A DNA stretch of 64,000 nucleotides from Leptospira sanjuanensis (GCF_022267375.1 NZ_JAIZBH010000001.1:2390501-2454500); one strand, 5' to 3'; shown: positions 21,371 through 45,050, numbered from the stretch's first letter. Notes: generated from the letters alone by a model not told the origin. Translations and numbers: made by a program.

Positions 21371-21522
21371 GTGGTAGTTCCCACATTCTTCCTAAACCGA
21401 ACGTTTTGGTTCGGGCGATTCGAAACATCATTCGTATGAGTTCCCACATTTTTGAAATCGGCGGAATTTGCGGTGGCTCCCGCAAATCCGATCGTAAACA
21501 AAGTCTGCGTGGTAGTTCCCAC
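21371..21522 (+). repeat. Cluster of four dispersed GTAGTTCCCAC repeats
   Basis: GTGGTAGTTCCCAC occurs exactly at 21371-21384 and 21509-21522. A related GTATGAGTTCCCACATTTTT is at 21434-21453 and a degenerate GTGGCTCCCGC at 21473-21483. The same core recurs elsewhere in the window (25514, 25686, 41502, 41681-41854, 57122-57402). Confidence 0.75.
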
Positions 21523-21659
21523 AAAACCGCAAACCCACGGAAGAATTCTCACAAGAACTCACCGAACCCTGCCTTCGTAAGCGACATAATTCTTTTATTT
21601 TCCCATAGATACTTGACTTTCCGGGAAATTCTGGATACCAAGAGATATTCTTACGGCCT

Positions 21660-23024
<1,365 letters not shown>

Positions 23025-23027
23025 TCC

Positions 23028-23600
23028 TTGAAACGATTTCGCTTTAATTTAGAGCCCGTATTGAATCTCCGCAAGAAGAAGGAAGACGAAAAACTAAAAA
23101 GTTTCTCCTTGATCGCGGGCGAGATCAATCAGATCCGCAATTCCATTCAGGAGAACGAGAAACAGATCGAACTCCTCACGGGAGAATCCTATTCTCTCAG
23201 CGGAGCGTCCCTGCGCGACTATCAACTGCATCAGGGATACATTCGTTCCCTGATCACACAAAATGAAAACTTGGAATCCGATATCGAAAACCGAAGACCG
23301 GAACTGGACGCAAAACGTGAGGAACTCATCTCCGCTCAGAAGGACCGAAAGATCCTCGAGATTCTCAAAGAGAATCAATACAAGGCTTACAAGAAATCAT
23401 ACTTCAAAAAAGAAAAGTTCGAACTTGAAGAACATTATAATCAGCTAAAATCCATCCAATGGAGACAAATGAATGAATCCTCTGAATCTGAACCGGCTCC
23501 GAGAGTCTTTACATACGATACGGGATCAAGTCCTGAACCCGCAAACGACGACTCGGGAGCTTCCGAACTTAAAAAGATCTACGACCGATTCAAAAAGTGA
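23028..23600 (+). CDS. fliJ: Flagellar export chaperone FliJ
   Basis: 190 residues, almost wholly alpha-helical coiled coil, with the standard opening MKRFRFNLEPVLNLRKKKED. FliJ links FliI to the export gate (FlhA). The start codon is TTG at 23028, 3 bp after the fliI stop and after AGGAA; no ATG fits. The tail (residues 150-190) is Ser/Pro-rich, longer than usual, and overlaps the next reading frame. Confidence 0.88.
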   Translation: MKRFRFNLEPVLNLRKKKEDEKLKSFSLIAGEINQIRNSIQENEKQIELLTGESYSLSGASLRDYQLHQGYIRSLITQNENLESDIENRRPELDAKREELISAQKDRKILEILKENQYKAYKKSYFKKEKFELEEHYNQLKSIQWRQMNESSESEPAPRVFTYDTGSSPEPANDDSGASELKKIYDRFKK

Positions 23601-23757
23601 GTCTCTGTTTCAGAAAATTCTAAACGCGACGGGAGGGAATTCTCCGCAACAGACGGATTCCATACTCAGCCTTCAGAAGAAAATTACCGATTTTCAAGAA
23701 AAGGCCGAACGCTTGGAAAACAAAATCCAAACCAACCGAATCGATCTAAAGGTTTAA
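23473..23757 (+). CDS. Small flagellar-operon protein overlapping fliJ
   Basis: A 94-residue reading frame that begins inside fliJ (128-nt overlap) and fills the space up to flbB, ending 1 bp before its ATG. It is Ser/Thr/Gln-rich, and its C-terminal third is a coiled coil (ILSLQKKITDFQEKAERLEN). No known family. The tight fit between fliJ and flbB makes a real gene likely, but a start later than 23473 is possible. Confidence 0.5.
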   Translation: MNPLNLNRLRESLHTIRDQVLNPQTTTRELPNLKRSTTDSKSESLFQKILNATGGNSPQQTDSILSLQKKITDFQEKAERLENKIQTNRIDLKV

Positions 23758-23758
23758 A

Positions 23759-24406
23759 ATGGCATCGTTAAGCGACAAAGCAAGAGCTACCTATCTCGTT
23801 CTTCTCATTTTTTTCTTATTGGGAATCGGTTTTTTCGTTTTTGATTACTTTCAGATCATCAACGCTTCGGAAATTTTTCCGTTTCTCCGCAAGGAACCGG
23901 CGCTCGTAAATCAGGACAACGAATCTCCTTCCGAACTTCAAAAACTCGAATTCGCAAAAGCTCAGGAGCGTTTTGCGGAAGAGCTCGACGAACTGGAAAA
24001 AAGAAAAACCGAGCTAATGAACGAAAAAGGCCGCCTCGAAGCGGAAATGGAAAAACTCGAGGAAATGCGCAAGGGTCTTATCGCCAAAGAGAAGGAAATG
24101 AAATCCTCGGATGCGGAAAAGAACAGCCGTCAAAAACTCGTAAAGGTTCTCGCCGACAAGGTAGGGAACATGCCGCCGGAATCCGCGGTGGGAATGCTCT
24201 TAAACTGGCCGGACGGAGATATCATAGACGTTTTTATTCAAATGGACAAGGACGCCGAAGAAGACGGAAGACAGACGATCACGACCTATCTTTTGACCCT
24301 CTTCCCTGCGGATCGAAGAGCGATGATCACGAACAAATGGCTGAGCAGATCGGGCGGAATCAAAACACCCGATATTCCCGACGACGCGGTGGAAGCCAAC
24401 CCTTAA
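23759..24406 (+). CDS. flbB: Periplasmic flagellar collar protein FlbB (MotE-like)
   Basis: 215 residues. One N-terminal membrane helix (about 12-33, YLVLLIFFLLGIGFFVFDYF) is followed by a coiled coil (60-120). A MgtE-N/MotE-like domain follows (LADKVGNMPPESAVGMLLNW ... LLTLFPADRRAMITNKW). In Borrelia FlbB is a base of the spirochaete-specific collar that holds the stators; position after fliI-fliJ is conserved. Assigned from architecture and synteny. Confidence 0.82.
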   Translation: MASLSDKARATYLVLLIFFLLGIGFFVFDYFQIINASEIFPFLRKEPALVNQDNESPSELQKLEFAKAQERFAEELDELEKRKTELMNEKGRLEAEMEKLEEMRKGLIAKEKEMKSSDAEKNSRQKLVKVLADKVGNMPPESAVGMLLNWPDGDIIDVFIQMDKDAEEDGRQTITTYLLTLFPADRRAMITNKWLSRSGGIKTPDIPDDAVEANP

Positions 24407-24418
24407 TTCGGAGACACT

Positions 24419-24811
24419 ATGAACCTGAAAGTAAATTCAATTTTTATAATATTTTTTGTATGCGTGTTTGCGACGCTTCCGATTTCCGCAAAAAAGAAAA
24501 CGAATTCCGCTCCTGCGAAAGTGAGCGGTTACGAACTCGTTTCCAATCCGTCCGCGGCTTTCGGAAAAACGATTCATATCTCCGGAACCGTTTCGGAGAT
24601 ATTATACAAGGGAAACTCGATCCGCTTTGTGGTCTATTTTTCCGGAAAACCGGTCGCGTTGGACTCGGACGCTTCCAACCTCATTTCCAACGTTCAGGTG
24701 GGAAGCAGCGTATCCGTTTGCGGATTTTATCTCAAAGACCGCGAACTGAAGGTCAACGGAAATCCAACGACGATGCCGTTCATTTTGGTGGATGCCCCTG
24801 ATTGCAGATAA
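24419..24811 (+). CDS. Exported OB-fold-like protein
   Basis: 130 residues. A clear signal peptide (MNLKVNSIFIIFFVCVFATL, cleavage probably after ISA) precedes a small beta-rich domain. It has an OB/tRNA_anti-like pattern: GKTIHISGTVSEILYKGNSI ... VGSSVSVCGFYLKDRELKVN. Two Cys residues may form a disulfide. It is 12 bp downstream of flbB, so it may be co-transcribed with the flagellar genes. Function unknown. Confidence 0.65.
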   Translation: MNLKVNSIFIIFFVCVFATLPISAKKKTNSAPAKVSGYELVSNPSAAFGKTIHISGTVSEILYKGNSIRFVVYFSGKPVALDSDASNLISNVQVGSSVSVCGFYLKDRELKVNGNPTTMPFILVDAPDCR

Positions 24812-24823
24812 CAGAGCGTAAAA

Positions 24824-24875
24824 GCTCGATCGATTCCGGCGAACTTTTTAAAGAATAAGACTTTATCGATCGAGC
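24824..24875 (-). terminator. Long inverted repeat between convergent genes
   Basis: GCTCGATCGAT and ATCGATCGAGC (11-bp perfect arms, 30-nt loop) lie between the convergent OB-fold gene and the GNAT gene. On the minus strand TTTT follows the stem; on the plus strand A7 follows. It probably terminates the minus-strand GNAT gene. Confidence 0.4.
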
Positions 24876-24938
24876 AAAAAAATACGATCCAAGTTCGGGA
24901 AAAATTCTTCAACTTTGATCACTTTGATGATTTCCTGT

Positions 24939-25463
24939 TCAGCGCTTTGGGTTTTCGAAATCTTTCCTATCGATCCCAAATACCCAAACTTTTCCAAGTT
25001 CTTCGTTCGGTTCTTCGGATACGAATTTCATTCCGCATTTTTTCAAAACGGAGTTCGACGCGTTTTCCTCCGCTAAAGTGGTTGCCTTTACTTGAAGAAC
25101 ATTCGGTTGTTTGAATGCCAATTCGATCAACTGCTTGGCTGCAAGAGTCGCGTAGCCTTGATTCCAAAATTCGGGCGCGATTTCGTAACCGATTTCCACC
25201 GAGCCCGCGGAATCCGGAGCGCCGGTATAACCGCCGTTTCCAATCAAACTTTTGAGGATCGGGTTTATAAAAAAATAACCTCCCCATAAATTCGGTTTTT
25301 CCGGCTCATCCTTTTTTGAATCCTGATCGGTAACTAAAAAAGCCTCGGGAAATGTGGGCCAGGATGTCGGAATATTCAATCCTAAATAATCGGCGAGTCG
25401 ATCTTTGCCTTCGGAAAGTTTCAATTTATGGATTTTAAGAACGGGGATTAACGTTAGATTCAT
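24939..25463 (-). CDS. GNAT-family N-acetyltransferase (RimJ/RimL type)
   Basis: 174 residues. The acetyl-CoA-binding region is visible: VEIGYEIAPEFWNQGYATLA, then a helix and ENASNSVLKKCGMKFVSE, typical of the RimJ/RimL branch. Substrate unknown; proteins or small molecules are both possible. It stands alone on the minus strand between the two converging flagellar clusters. Confidence 0.85.
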   Translation of the reverse strand: MNLTLIPVLKIHKLKLSEGKDRLADYLGLNIPTSWPTFPEAFLVTDQDSKKDEPEKPNLWGGYFFINPILKSLIGNGGYTGAPDSAGSVEIGYEIAPEFWNQGYATLAAKQLIELAFKQPNVLQVKATTLAEENASNSVLKKCGMKFVSEEPNEELGKVWVFGIDRKDFENPKR

Positions 25464-25513
25464 TTTTTCTCTTAGTTCGTATTCTTATTTTTGTAACTGT
25501 TGCAAACGATTCG

Positions 25514-25696
25514 TTGTAGTTCCTACTATTTATCGGAATACAAAACGCCGCCTTGGAACTCGATCCATCGGGATCGCTCTGCCGGTTTTTCAAAATCTGG
25601 GCGGCGGGTCCGCGGGAAGTTTTCGGAAAATTTTCCTTTAGCGGACCAGTGCTTAAAAATCGACGAAAAATCCTGGCTCGGTTTCGTGGGAACTAC
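25514..25696 (+). repeat. Two copies of the dispersed GTAGTTCC repeat
   Basis: TTGTAGTTCCTACTATTT (25514-25531) and, inverted, GTGGGAACTAC (25686-25696) bracket the 230-bp gap between the GNAT gene and gmk. The second abuts the gmk stop codon. Confidence 0.55.
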
Positions 25697-26255
25697 TACT
25701 TCGAATCCGAAAGAATTATATTCTCCAGCTCTGCGAGAGCGCGATCCAAGTCGTCGTTCACGATTTTATAATCGAATTCATTCTGACGTTCCAATTCGCG
25801 CTTCCCGTTTTTTATCCGCTTCACGATGCTTTCTTCGGAATCGGTTCCGCGACCGCGCAATCTTCTTTCCCATTCCTCTTCGCTCGGCGGCAAAATAAAA
25901 ATCGTCACGATCTTACCCGGAAGTTTCTCCTGAATGATCTTTGCACCCTGCACGTCGATATCCATAATCACGGAAGAACCGTTTGCGAACGCCTCTTCGA
26001 TGAACTTCAAAGGGGTACCGTAGTATTGATCGTGAACCAGAGCCCATTCCAAAAAAGCGGACTCAGCAATTCCCTTTTGAAATTCTTCCTTCGTTAAAAA
26101 GAAATACGTTACGCCCTCTTTGTCTCCGGGACGAGGCGCGCGGGTCGTGCAGGAAACCGAGAAGAGGATTTCCGGGTGTCTTTCTCTGAGTCTTTGAATG
26201 AGAGTGGACTTTCCTCCTCCGGCAACGGAAGAAAGAACGAAAAGTTTGGGAGAAT

Positions 26256-26259
<4 letters not shown>
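25696..26259 (-). CDS. gmk: Guanylate kinase
   Basis: Phosphorylates GMP to GDP. The 187 residues match the family. The P-loop reads [11 protein letters not shown] where most family members have SGAGKST; then [13 protein letters not shown] and YFFLTKEEF (GMP site), DIDVQGA and [11 protein letters not shown] follow. No ATG, GTG or TTG occurs in frame upstream of the P-loop for many codons. The best start is CTG at 26259, overlapping the remA stop (CTGA) and 8 nt after GAGGAA. It is translated with remA, an order common in many bacteria. Confidence 0.88.
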
Positions 26260-27673
<1,414 letters not shown>

Positions 27674-27719
27674 ACCTTTTCCCCCGGTATTGTCTCCAAC
27701 AACATCCCTTTGGAAAAGA

Positions 27720-28079
27720 TTAAGCGAAGAATTCGATTCTACCCCGATTGGCGGGTGCGTTAGACGCCTTTTGACCGCCGGCGGAATACGTCACCAGCTC
27801 GGTCCGATCGCCGGAAGCCGGCTTGTATGTTTTTAACCGGTCCTTGATCTCGTCGATTTTTTGATTTCTGACCGAAGCCAATCTTTCCCTGGATTCAGGA
27901 GAAAGAGAGAAAACGTCGGTATACAACTCGACCGCGTATTTTCTGGTATCGTTGTATTCTTTGACCACCCGAGCTGTTTCGGAGATCATATGAGGCATGG
28001 TGAACGGATTTTCCACCTGTTGCTTCCGGATTATATCCGGAGCTTGACCGTAACCTAAGAATGTGTCGCTGAGCCTCAT
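27720..28079 (-). CDS. Small protein of the fliA-fapA operon, possibly FlgM-like
   Basis: 119 residues, soluble. Residues about 58-85 ([20 protein letters not shown], then [10 protein letters not shown]) recall the segment LSPEA...R.EKV..IK.RI..G.Y of the anti-sigma-28 factor FlgM, and the sigma-28 gene lies two genes upstream. The usual C-terminal sigma-binding helix is not evident and the tail is Gly/Asn/Ala-rich, so the match may be chance. It starts 8 bp after fapA. Otherwise unknown. Confidence 0.55.
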   Translation of the reverse strand: MRLSDTFLGYGQAPDIIRKQQVENPFTMPHMISETARVVKEYNDTRKYAVELYTDVFSLSPESRERLASVRNQKIDEIKDRLKTYKPASGDRTELVTYSAGGQKASNAPANRGRIEFFA

Positions 28080-28087
28080 CCTATGGT

Positions 28088-30076
<1,989 letters not shown>

Positions 30077-30098
30077 ACATTAGCCCCGTTTGAAAAGA

Positions 30099-30918
<820 letters not shown>

Positions 30919-30919
30919 C

Positions 30920-30975
<56 letters not shown>

Positions 30976-31055
30976 GGGCAAAAACAGGGAAATCAAGCAG
31001 TTTTTTGTCTCATTCCCATTCTAAGCCGCCAGCGAAGGAAATTAAAGGGAAGTCG

Positions 31056-31532
31056 TCATTTTTCCCCCATGTCGTCGCGAGCCAACATCGTTCGGATCGC
31101 TTCTGCCATGAGTTTGGGTTCGTTTTTGATCGCTATATTTTCGACCATGATGTGATCCCCGAAGTTTCCGCTTTTCTGACGTTTCGGAGTCGCGGAAGCG
31201 AAGACTTCCGTGTTCGAAGCGCTGTCTCCCGAAGAGAAATCAGAATCGCTCGCCTGACTTGTGTAGTCGTGTCCGCCTCCTCCTGCTCCGTCCGCAGCGG
31301 AAGAAGCCGGAACGAATTCTCCGCCTAAGTTGGAAAGAAAGTCGAGAAATTCGGGAACTTTCATTTCCAAGAACGCGTGCACTCCGAATCCGAGAACGGC
31401 GAACGCGACGACGGAAAGAATCGAGACGAGTAGAATATGTCCGAAAGAATTTCCGGTAAGAAATCCGCACACTGGGCTCACGATCAATGCGATCAGAGCG
31501 AAAACTCCGATAAAAACAATCTGAAGGTTCAA
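31056..31532 (-). CDS. Two-helix membrane protein between flhG and fliA
   Basis: 158 residues. Two membrane helices (about 4-24 and 32-54) precede a Gly/Ser/Asp-rich linker and a helical C-terminus ([20 protein letters not shown]). The start codon is TTG at 31532, 3 bp after the flhG stop. A gene of unknown function at this place, between flhG and the sigma factor, is also found in other spirochaetes, so a flagellar link is likely but unproven. Confidence 0.68.
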   Translation of the reverse strand: MNLQIVFIGVFALIALIVSPVCGFLTGNSFGHILLVSILSVVAFAVLGFGVHAFLEMKVPEFLDFLSNLGGEFVPASSAADGAGGGGHDYTSQASDSDFSSGDSASNTEVFASATPKRQKSGNFGDHIMVENIAIKNEPKLMAEAIRTMLARDDMGEK

Positions 31533-31535
31533 AAC

Positions 31536-32447
<912 letters not shown>

Positions 32448-32472
32448 TCTTTACCTCTTCAAAAGCTTCGGA

Positions 32473-33777
<1,305 letters not shown>

Positions 33778-33825
33778 CAACTCCCTGATCCTGGCCCATA
33801 AGCAAGATCGAATATTCTAAATCCT

Positions 33826-35949
<2,124 letters not shown>

Positions 35950-35958
35950 AGTTTCCTC

Positions 35959-37439
<1,481 letters not shown>

Positions 37440-37452
<13 letters not shown>

Positions 37453-38219
37453 TCCTGGAGCATGAGATTGACCTTATCAAAAGTAAGATCGAACGCAGCA
37501 CCCATCTGCGAAACCAAATACGGCGTGATAAAGATCATCACGATCAAACCGATCGTCACCTTGATCGGAAACGACAACTGAAGAATATTGAGTTGAGGTG
37601 CAGCCTTTCCCATGAGCGCCTCGGAAACGGTCACAAGCAAAATAATTCCCAGAACCGGAAGAGACAACTTGAACGCGACCAGAAACATCGCACCGACTGC
37701 GTCTTCCATCGCCTTATAAATTCCGTTTTGAATTTCAGGAGTGAACCGCAGCACCTGGATCTTTTCAAAGGAATACGCAAGACTCTCGAACATGATTCGA
37801 TACGCGCCTAACGTTAAAAAAAGCAGCATCCCCAAAAGATTTTTCAGAGTGCTAATCACGGGCAAACTGGTTTGAGTCACCGGATCCAAAATCTCCGCAT
37901 AACCGAAACCGAGCTGAACGTTAAAAAATTCTCCGGCCATCTGAAAGGCGGCAAAGATCAAGCTGATCAAAAAACCGAGAAGCATTCCGATCAAAGCCTC
38001 GGCCATCACAACAAGACCGTAGGTTCCCATGTCACCCGGAACCGGAGGAAGAAATCCCGCTGTAACCGGAAACAGAATCACGGAAACCAAAAAGGAGAAA
38101 ATCATCTTCTGAGGAACGCTGATCGAAGGATAAGAAAACACGGGCGCGACGGATAACAATCCCATCAGCCTAGAAAGGATCAGCAGAAACACTTGAAAAT
38201 GATTGATGAAGTATTCCAT
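37440..38219 (-). CDS. fliR: Flagellar export gate protein FliR
   Basis: 259 residues with about six membrane helices. Family segments include [22 protein letters not shown] (split), [20 protein letters not shown] and [19 protein letters not shown]. It forms the export gate with FliP and FliQ. It lies 6 bp after fliQ and overlaps the first codons of the longest flhB frame. Confidence 0.95.
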
Positions 38220-38225
38220 ACCCTT

Positions 38226-38489
38226 CTAAAACTTCTCGATCATTAGGAATAGGTTGCGCGTATAGTCGGTCATCGTCTGAATCATCCAGGATGAAAAAAT
38301 CACGATCACGATAAAGATCGCCACGAGCTTCGGAACGAACGCGATCGTAGGCTCCTGAATCGAAGTCGTAGTCTGCAAGATCCCGATGATCAATCCGACC
38401 ACAAGCGCGGTCAAAAGAATCGGAGAAGAGATCTTGAGCGTGATATAAAGAGCGTCCCGAATCAGGGTCATGGCGTCGAGTTCCGTCAT
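38226..38489 (-). CDS. fliQ: Flagellar export gate protein FliQ
   Basis: 87 residues, two membrane helices, with the family segment [33 protein letters not shown] (split). Overlaps the fliP stop by 4 nt (ATGA). Confidence 0.96.
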   Translation of the reverse strand: MTELDAMTLIRDALYITLKISSPILLTALVVGLIIGILQTTTSIQEPTIAFVPKLVAIFIVIVIFSSWMIQTMTDYTRNLFLMIEKF

Positions 38490-39328
38490 TTATAACTCCT
38501 TACCAATTCGTAGACGATCAGGTTCCAGCCGTCCACGAGAACGAACAGAATCAACTTGAACGGAAGACTCACCATCACGGGAGGAAGCATCATAAGACCC
38601 ATGGAAAGAAGGGCGGACGCGACCACGAGGTCGATCACGATAAACGGAATAAAGATAATGATCCCGATCCAAAACGCCTTTTTGATTTCGCTTAACATAA
38701 AGGCCGGAATCAGAACGTAGGATGGAACGTCGTCGAAGGATTCCACCTTCTCCACCTTTCCGATTTTTAAGAATAAGGCGACGTCCTTTGCACCCGAGGT
38801 TCCGATTTGACGCATCATAAATTCACGGATCGGAACCATCCCCTTTTCAAAAAACGCGTTCGTATCGATCTTACCTTCGAGATACGGAGTGAGCGCGCGT
38901 TCGTTCACCGTGTTCAAGGTGGGAGCCATGATAAAGAACGTCATAAACAACGCGAGACCCATCATCACTTGGTTCGGCGGAAGATTCTGGATCGACAACG
39001 CCCTTCTCACAAAGTCGAGAACGATCACGATCTTCGTAAACGAAGTCAAAGACATCACGATCGCCGGAGCCAAGGAAAGAATCGTGACAAGAAACAAAAC
39101 CATCAGAGACAAACTCGTCTCTCTCGGATTCTTCGCCTCGTTCACATTGATGTTTAAATTCGGAATCGGAATCCGGGTTCCCGCGGATTGCGCTTCCAAG
39201 GTGAAAAAAGAAGAACCCAAGGATAAGCCCGTGACTAACAGCAGGATCCATGTTATGTTCTTTATAAGTTTTTTATGTCTCATTCTCACCTGAAAAAAAT
39301 TCCTCAAATTCGATTTTTGTCCGCTCAT
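38486..39328 (-). CDS. fliP: Flagellar export gate protein FliP
   Basis: 280 residues. A signal-like helix (about 24-50) is cleaved in other FliP proteins, followed by four membrane helices. Conserved segments include [40 protein letters not shown] and [27 protein letters not shown] (split). ATG at 39328 overlaps the fliO stop; a second ATG at 39283 (MRHKKLIKN) would also leave a complete signal peptide. Confidence 0.95.
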   Translation of the reverse strand: MSGQKSNLRNFFQVRMRHKKLIKNITWILLLVTGLSLGSSFFTLEAQSAGTRIPIPNLNINVNEAKNPRETSLSLMVLFLVTILSLAPAIVMSLTSFTKIVIVLDFVRRALSIQNLPPNQVMMGLALFMTFFIMAPTLNTVNERALTPYLEGKIDTNAFFEKGMVPIREFMMRQIGTSGAKDVALFLKIGKVEKVESFDDVPSYVLIPAFMLSEIKKAFWIGIIIFIPFIVIDLVVASALLSMGLMMLPPVMVSLPFKLILFVLVDGWNLIVYELVRSYK

Positions 39329-40139
39329 CTCAAATCGAAAAGCCCGCTTTCGAGCGAGCTTGTTTTTTCTTTGAGTTCGTCCAATTTTTTGCGGGCTTGC
39401 CTTCGTTTCTCTTCCCGAGCTGCCCCGCCCTTTTCGTTCGTATCCGGCGGACCCTCCTGGGTTCCGGAAATCCGAGAGTTTAAGTCCTTGATCTGCTCCA
39501 GGACCGTAACCAAAAATCCGCCTTCGGGCGGCTGGAAGCTTTCCTTTTTCTGAAGAATTCGATGCTTCACTTCCGGATCTTCGATCTCGGTGATCAGATT
39601 GATTCCGTTATCCGCCACGCCAAGAACCAAAAGTCTTCCGGAAACTTCCACGATCTGAAGCTGCTTGTTCGGTCCGAGCATCAAACTCGAAAGAACGTTC
39701 ATCTCGCCGCGGACCGGCAAACGCCCTTCCCGATTTTTAGATACGTATTTTAGAATATAGTAAAGCGCCGCGCAGAGAAGTCCCAAAATAAAAACGACCC
39801 GGAACAAAGTTCCCGCGATTCCCGGACCGTCGTCGCTCGGGCGATATCTTTCTTCCACGGGATTCGGCGCGGTTTGAGTTTCCGCGGCGGAACTTTTCGC
39901 GCCCGTATTTCCCGTCGTCCCGGAGGTCGAGGAAGAATCCGTCTTTTTTTCGCCGGAATCGGAATTCTTCTTTTCGTCTTTGGAAGCCGAGGATTGTCCC
40001 AATTCTTTTTTGAGAGCCTCGTCCATAAGCTCCCGCTCGGACTGCGCCCGTAAAGAAGCAAAAGCAAAGCTGAATATAAGAAAAATGGAAAGTAGGAACG
40101 CGACCTTCCTTCCGTTTGCCGGGAAGGATTCTAAGAATT

Positions 40140-40143
<4 letters not shown>
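39325..40143 (-). CDS. fliO: Flagellar export assembly protein FliO
   Basis: 272 residues. An N-terminal hydrophobic signal (about 12-32), a Ser/Lys/Thr-rich linker, a membrane helix near 107-129 ([20 protein letters not shown]) and the FliO domain ([20 protein letters not shown], then [13 protein letters not shown]). Longer than E. coli FliO because of the linker and a Lys/Glu-rich tail. Start is GTG at 40143, inside the fliN stop. Confidence 0.88.
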
Positions 40144-41250
<1,107 letters not shown>

Positions 41251-41347
41251 AGTTTTTGTCACCTCATTTTTTTTGTCTCAACTTGATTCCACCGGTTTTT
41301 CGGGTTAAAACAACCTTTTTTTCGAAAAACGCCCTTTCTCGTCGGGC

Positions 41348-41677
41348 TCAAAGAGCGAGATCGCCTCCCAACCCATCCGCAAGCATTCTTAAGCCGTCGA
41401 AGGAATAAATTCCGGTTTGATGGTTGTCGCTCCATACCGGATTGATCGCATATCTTCCGACCTTGTTGATCGAATAGAGTTTGATCGATTGAATTCCGCC
41501 CGTGGTAGTTCCCACTTTTCCTCCGTGTCCGCCCTTGCAAACGACGCACGGGCAACGTTTCCGGAGATCCAAAAGCTCGAAGGTGGACGTAACTCCGTCC
41601 TTCCAGGTGATCTTCAGATGATTTTCGTCGAAATCGATCTGATCGGGAGTGGTGGCTTTTAAACTGAGTTGAGTCAT
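41348..41677 (-). CDS. DUF971 protein
   Basis: 109 residues of the DUF971 family (N-terminal domain of gamma-butyrobetaine hydroxylase-like proteins). Signature: LKITWKDGVTSTFELLDLRK RCPCVVC (split), then YAINPVWSDNHQTGIYSFDG LR. The CPCVVC cysteines may bind metal. The loop KVGTTTGG is encoded by an exact copy of the dispersed repeat GTGGTAGTTCCCAC (41502-41515). The upstream DNA is a tandem repeat array. Function of the family is unclear (Fe-S related in some genomes). Confidence 0.85.
   Translation of the reverse strand: MTQLSLKATTPDQIDFDENHLKITWKDGVTSTFELLDLRKRCPCVVCKGGHGGKVGTTTGGIQSIKLYSINKVGRYAINPVWSDNHQTGIYSFDGLRMLADGLGGDLAL
41502..41519 (+). repeat. Copy of the dispersed repeat inside the DUF971 gene
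   Basis: GTGGTAGTTCCCAC with the following TTTT matches exactly the core seen between fliH and fliI. It is translated as VGTTT in the DUF971 protein, in the variable loop of that fold. Confidence 0.55.
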
Positions 41678-41680
41678 TTC

Positions 41681-41854
41681 GTATGAGTTCCTACATTTTC
41701 AAGATCTCACGAGTCAGTATGAGTTCCTACATTTTCAAGATCTCACAGTCAGTATGAGTTCCTACATTTCCCGAAATCTCACGAGTCAGTATGAGTTCCT
41801 ACATTTTCCGAAATCTCACGAGTCCGTATGAGTTCCCACTTTTTCCCCGATTTC
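41681..41854 (+). repeat. Tandem array of about 36-bp repeats
   Basis: Four full units (starts 41681, 41717, 41752, 41789; 36, 35, 37 and 37 bp) and one partial unit (41826-41854). Each begins GTATGAGTTCCTACATTT and ends ATCTCACGAGTCA. The array lies between the DUF971 start and the decarboxylase stop. Units are adjacent without unique spacers, so it is not CRISPR. Confidence 0.92.
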
Positions 41855-41872
41855 AATAAAACCAGTCTGGAG

Positions 41873-44104
<2,232 letters not shown>

Positions 44105-44168
44105 GTCTCCGCCCGATACGAAAGAAAATCCGCTTTTTATAGAAGTCCTTGCTAGAAATCCTGTAATC

Positions 44169-45050
44169 ATGCGCGCTACCAGCAAAATTTTCGGGATCTC
44201 ATTCTGTGTTTTACTTTTTTTCCCGCTTCTCCCCAACCCTTCTTCCTCTTTGAACGCCGAAACGGAGCTTTCCAAAACGAAGTCTCATTCCCGAAAACCC
44301 GCGCTCGAAATTCCTCCCGAAGAGGAATCGTATTGGGAACTCGGACTCCGCGCCGGAATCGGATATAAGGGAGAAGACAGACTTAATTCTTTTCTGAGAG
44401 GATTTACGGATACATACGATCCGAGGGTCGCTTCCAAAACCAAACTCGACCCGCCGTCGAACGTTTCTCAGGGAGAATTGTTTTTACGCAGAAAGATCGG
44501 GCCGGAGAGTCAAATCGGTTTCATCGGAGGTTATCGCGAATGGCAGAAGTTCGGATTGAAACAGGTTTCGTCCGAACCGTTTTACACCGATCTGACTTTT
44601 AAACTTTCCAATCCTTATTTTCTTTTGATGTATTGGCACGAATGGAATTACAAACGATGGATCTTTCAAGGCGGACTCGGAGCCGGAATGTCGCAAGTAT
44701 ATTGGGACTCGAAAGGATACGCGACTTCGGGAAGAGAAAGCTTTCGACAAGAAGGTTCCCTGACCGGAACCGGAATCGAATTTCGTTTGGAAGGTTCGGT
44801 CAATCGAAGAATCACCGATTCCACAAGTCTTCAACTCGGGATCGCGCTTTCCTGGATCAACATTCCTTCCTTAAACGGAACGTTCAACGGAGAATCGGCC
44901 AGCTTTTATTTGAGAGAAGACGGACGGGTCACACCTCTGACAGAATCGAACAATCAAACCGCGATCTTGGTTACGAATCAATTTTCCCGTAAACTGGAAT
45001 TCCAAGTCCTGACTACGACCTTGTTTTTCGGAGTTGCGCAGAAGTTTTAA
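44169..45050 (+). CDS. Probable outer-membrane beta-barrel protein
   Basis: 293 residues. Signal peptide at 1-29 ([20 protein letters not shown], ending SLNA). The remainder alternates polar and hydrophobic residues in strands with aromatic girdles ([24 protein letters not shown]) and ends in Phe (GVAQKF), the mark of many outer-membrane barrels. No close family recognised. An ATG at 44103 is also in frame, but 44169 places the signal peptide at the N-terminus. Divergent from the decarboxylase fusion, with 64 bp between starts. Confidence 0.7.
   Translation: MRATSKIFGISFCVLLFFPLLPNPSSSLNAETELSKTKSHSRKPALEIPPEEESYWELGLRAGIGYKGEDRLNSFLRGFTDTYDPRVASKTKLDPPSNVSQGELFLRRKIGPESQIGFIGGYREWQKFGLKQVSSEPFYTDLTFKLSNPYFLLMYWHEWNYKRWIFQGGLGAGMSQVYWDSKGYATSGRESFRQEGSLTGTGIEFRLEGSVNRRITDSTSLQLGIALSWINIPSLNGTFNGESASFYLREDGRVTPLTESNNQTAILVTNQFSRKLEFQVLTTTLFFGVAQKF

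Larger units (their letters stand above)
21168..21659. other. Intergenic gap between fliH and fliI with terminator and repeats
   Basis: 490 bp with no supportable gene. It begins with the fliH terminator and then holds four copies of a dispersed Leptospira-type repeat. Reading frames through it are repeat-derived. A possible fliI promoter (TTGACT at 21613, 17 bp, TACCAA at 21636) lies just before fliI. Confidence 0.6.

Noticed and set aside
25405..25898. Plus-strand frames of 70-130 codons upstream of and across gmk
   Set aside because: They run antisense to the GNAT gene and gmk and include repeat copies; no coding signs.
41681..41854. CRISPR-like appearance of the regular repeats
   Set aside because: Units follow each other directly, with no unique spacers and no cas genes; it is a simple tandem array.
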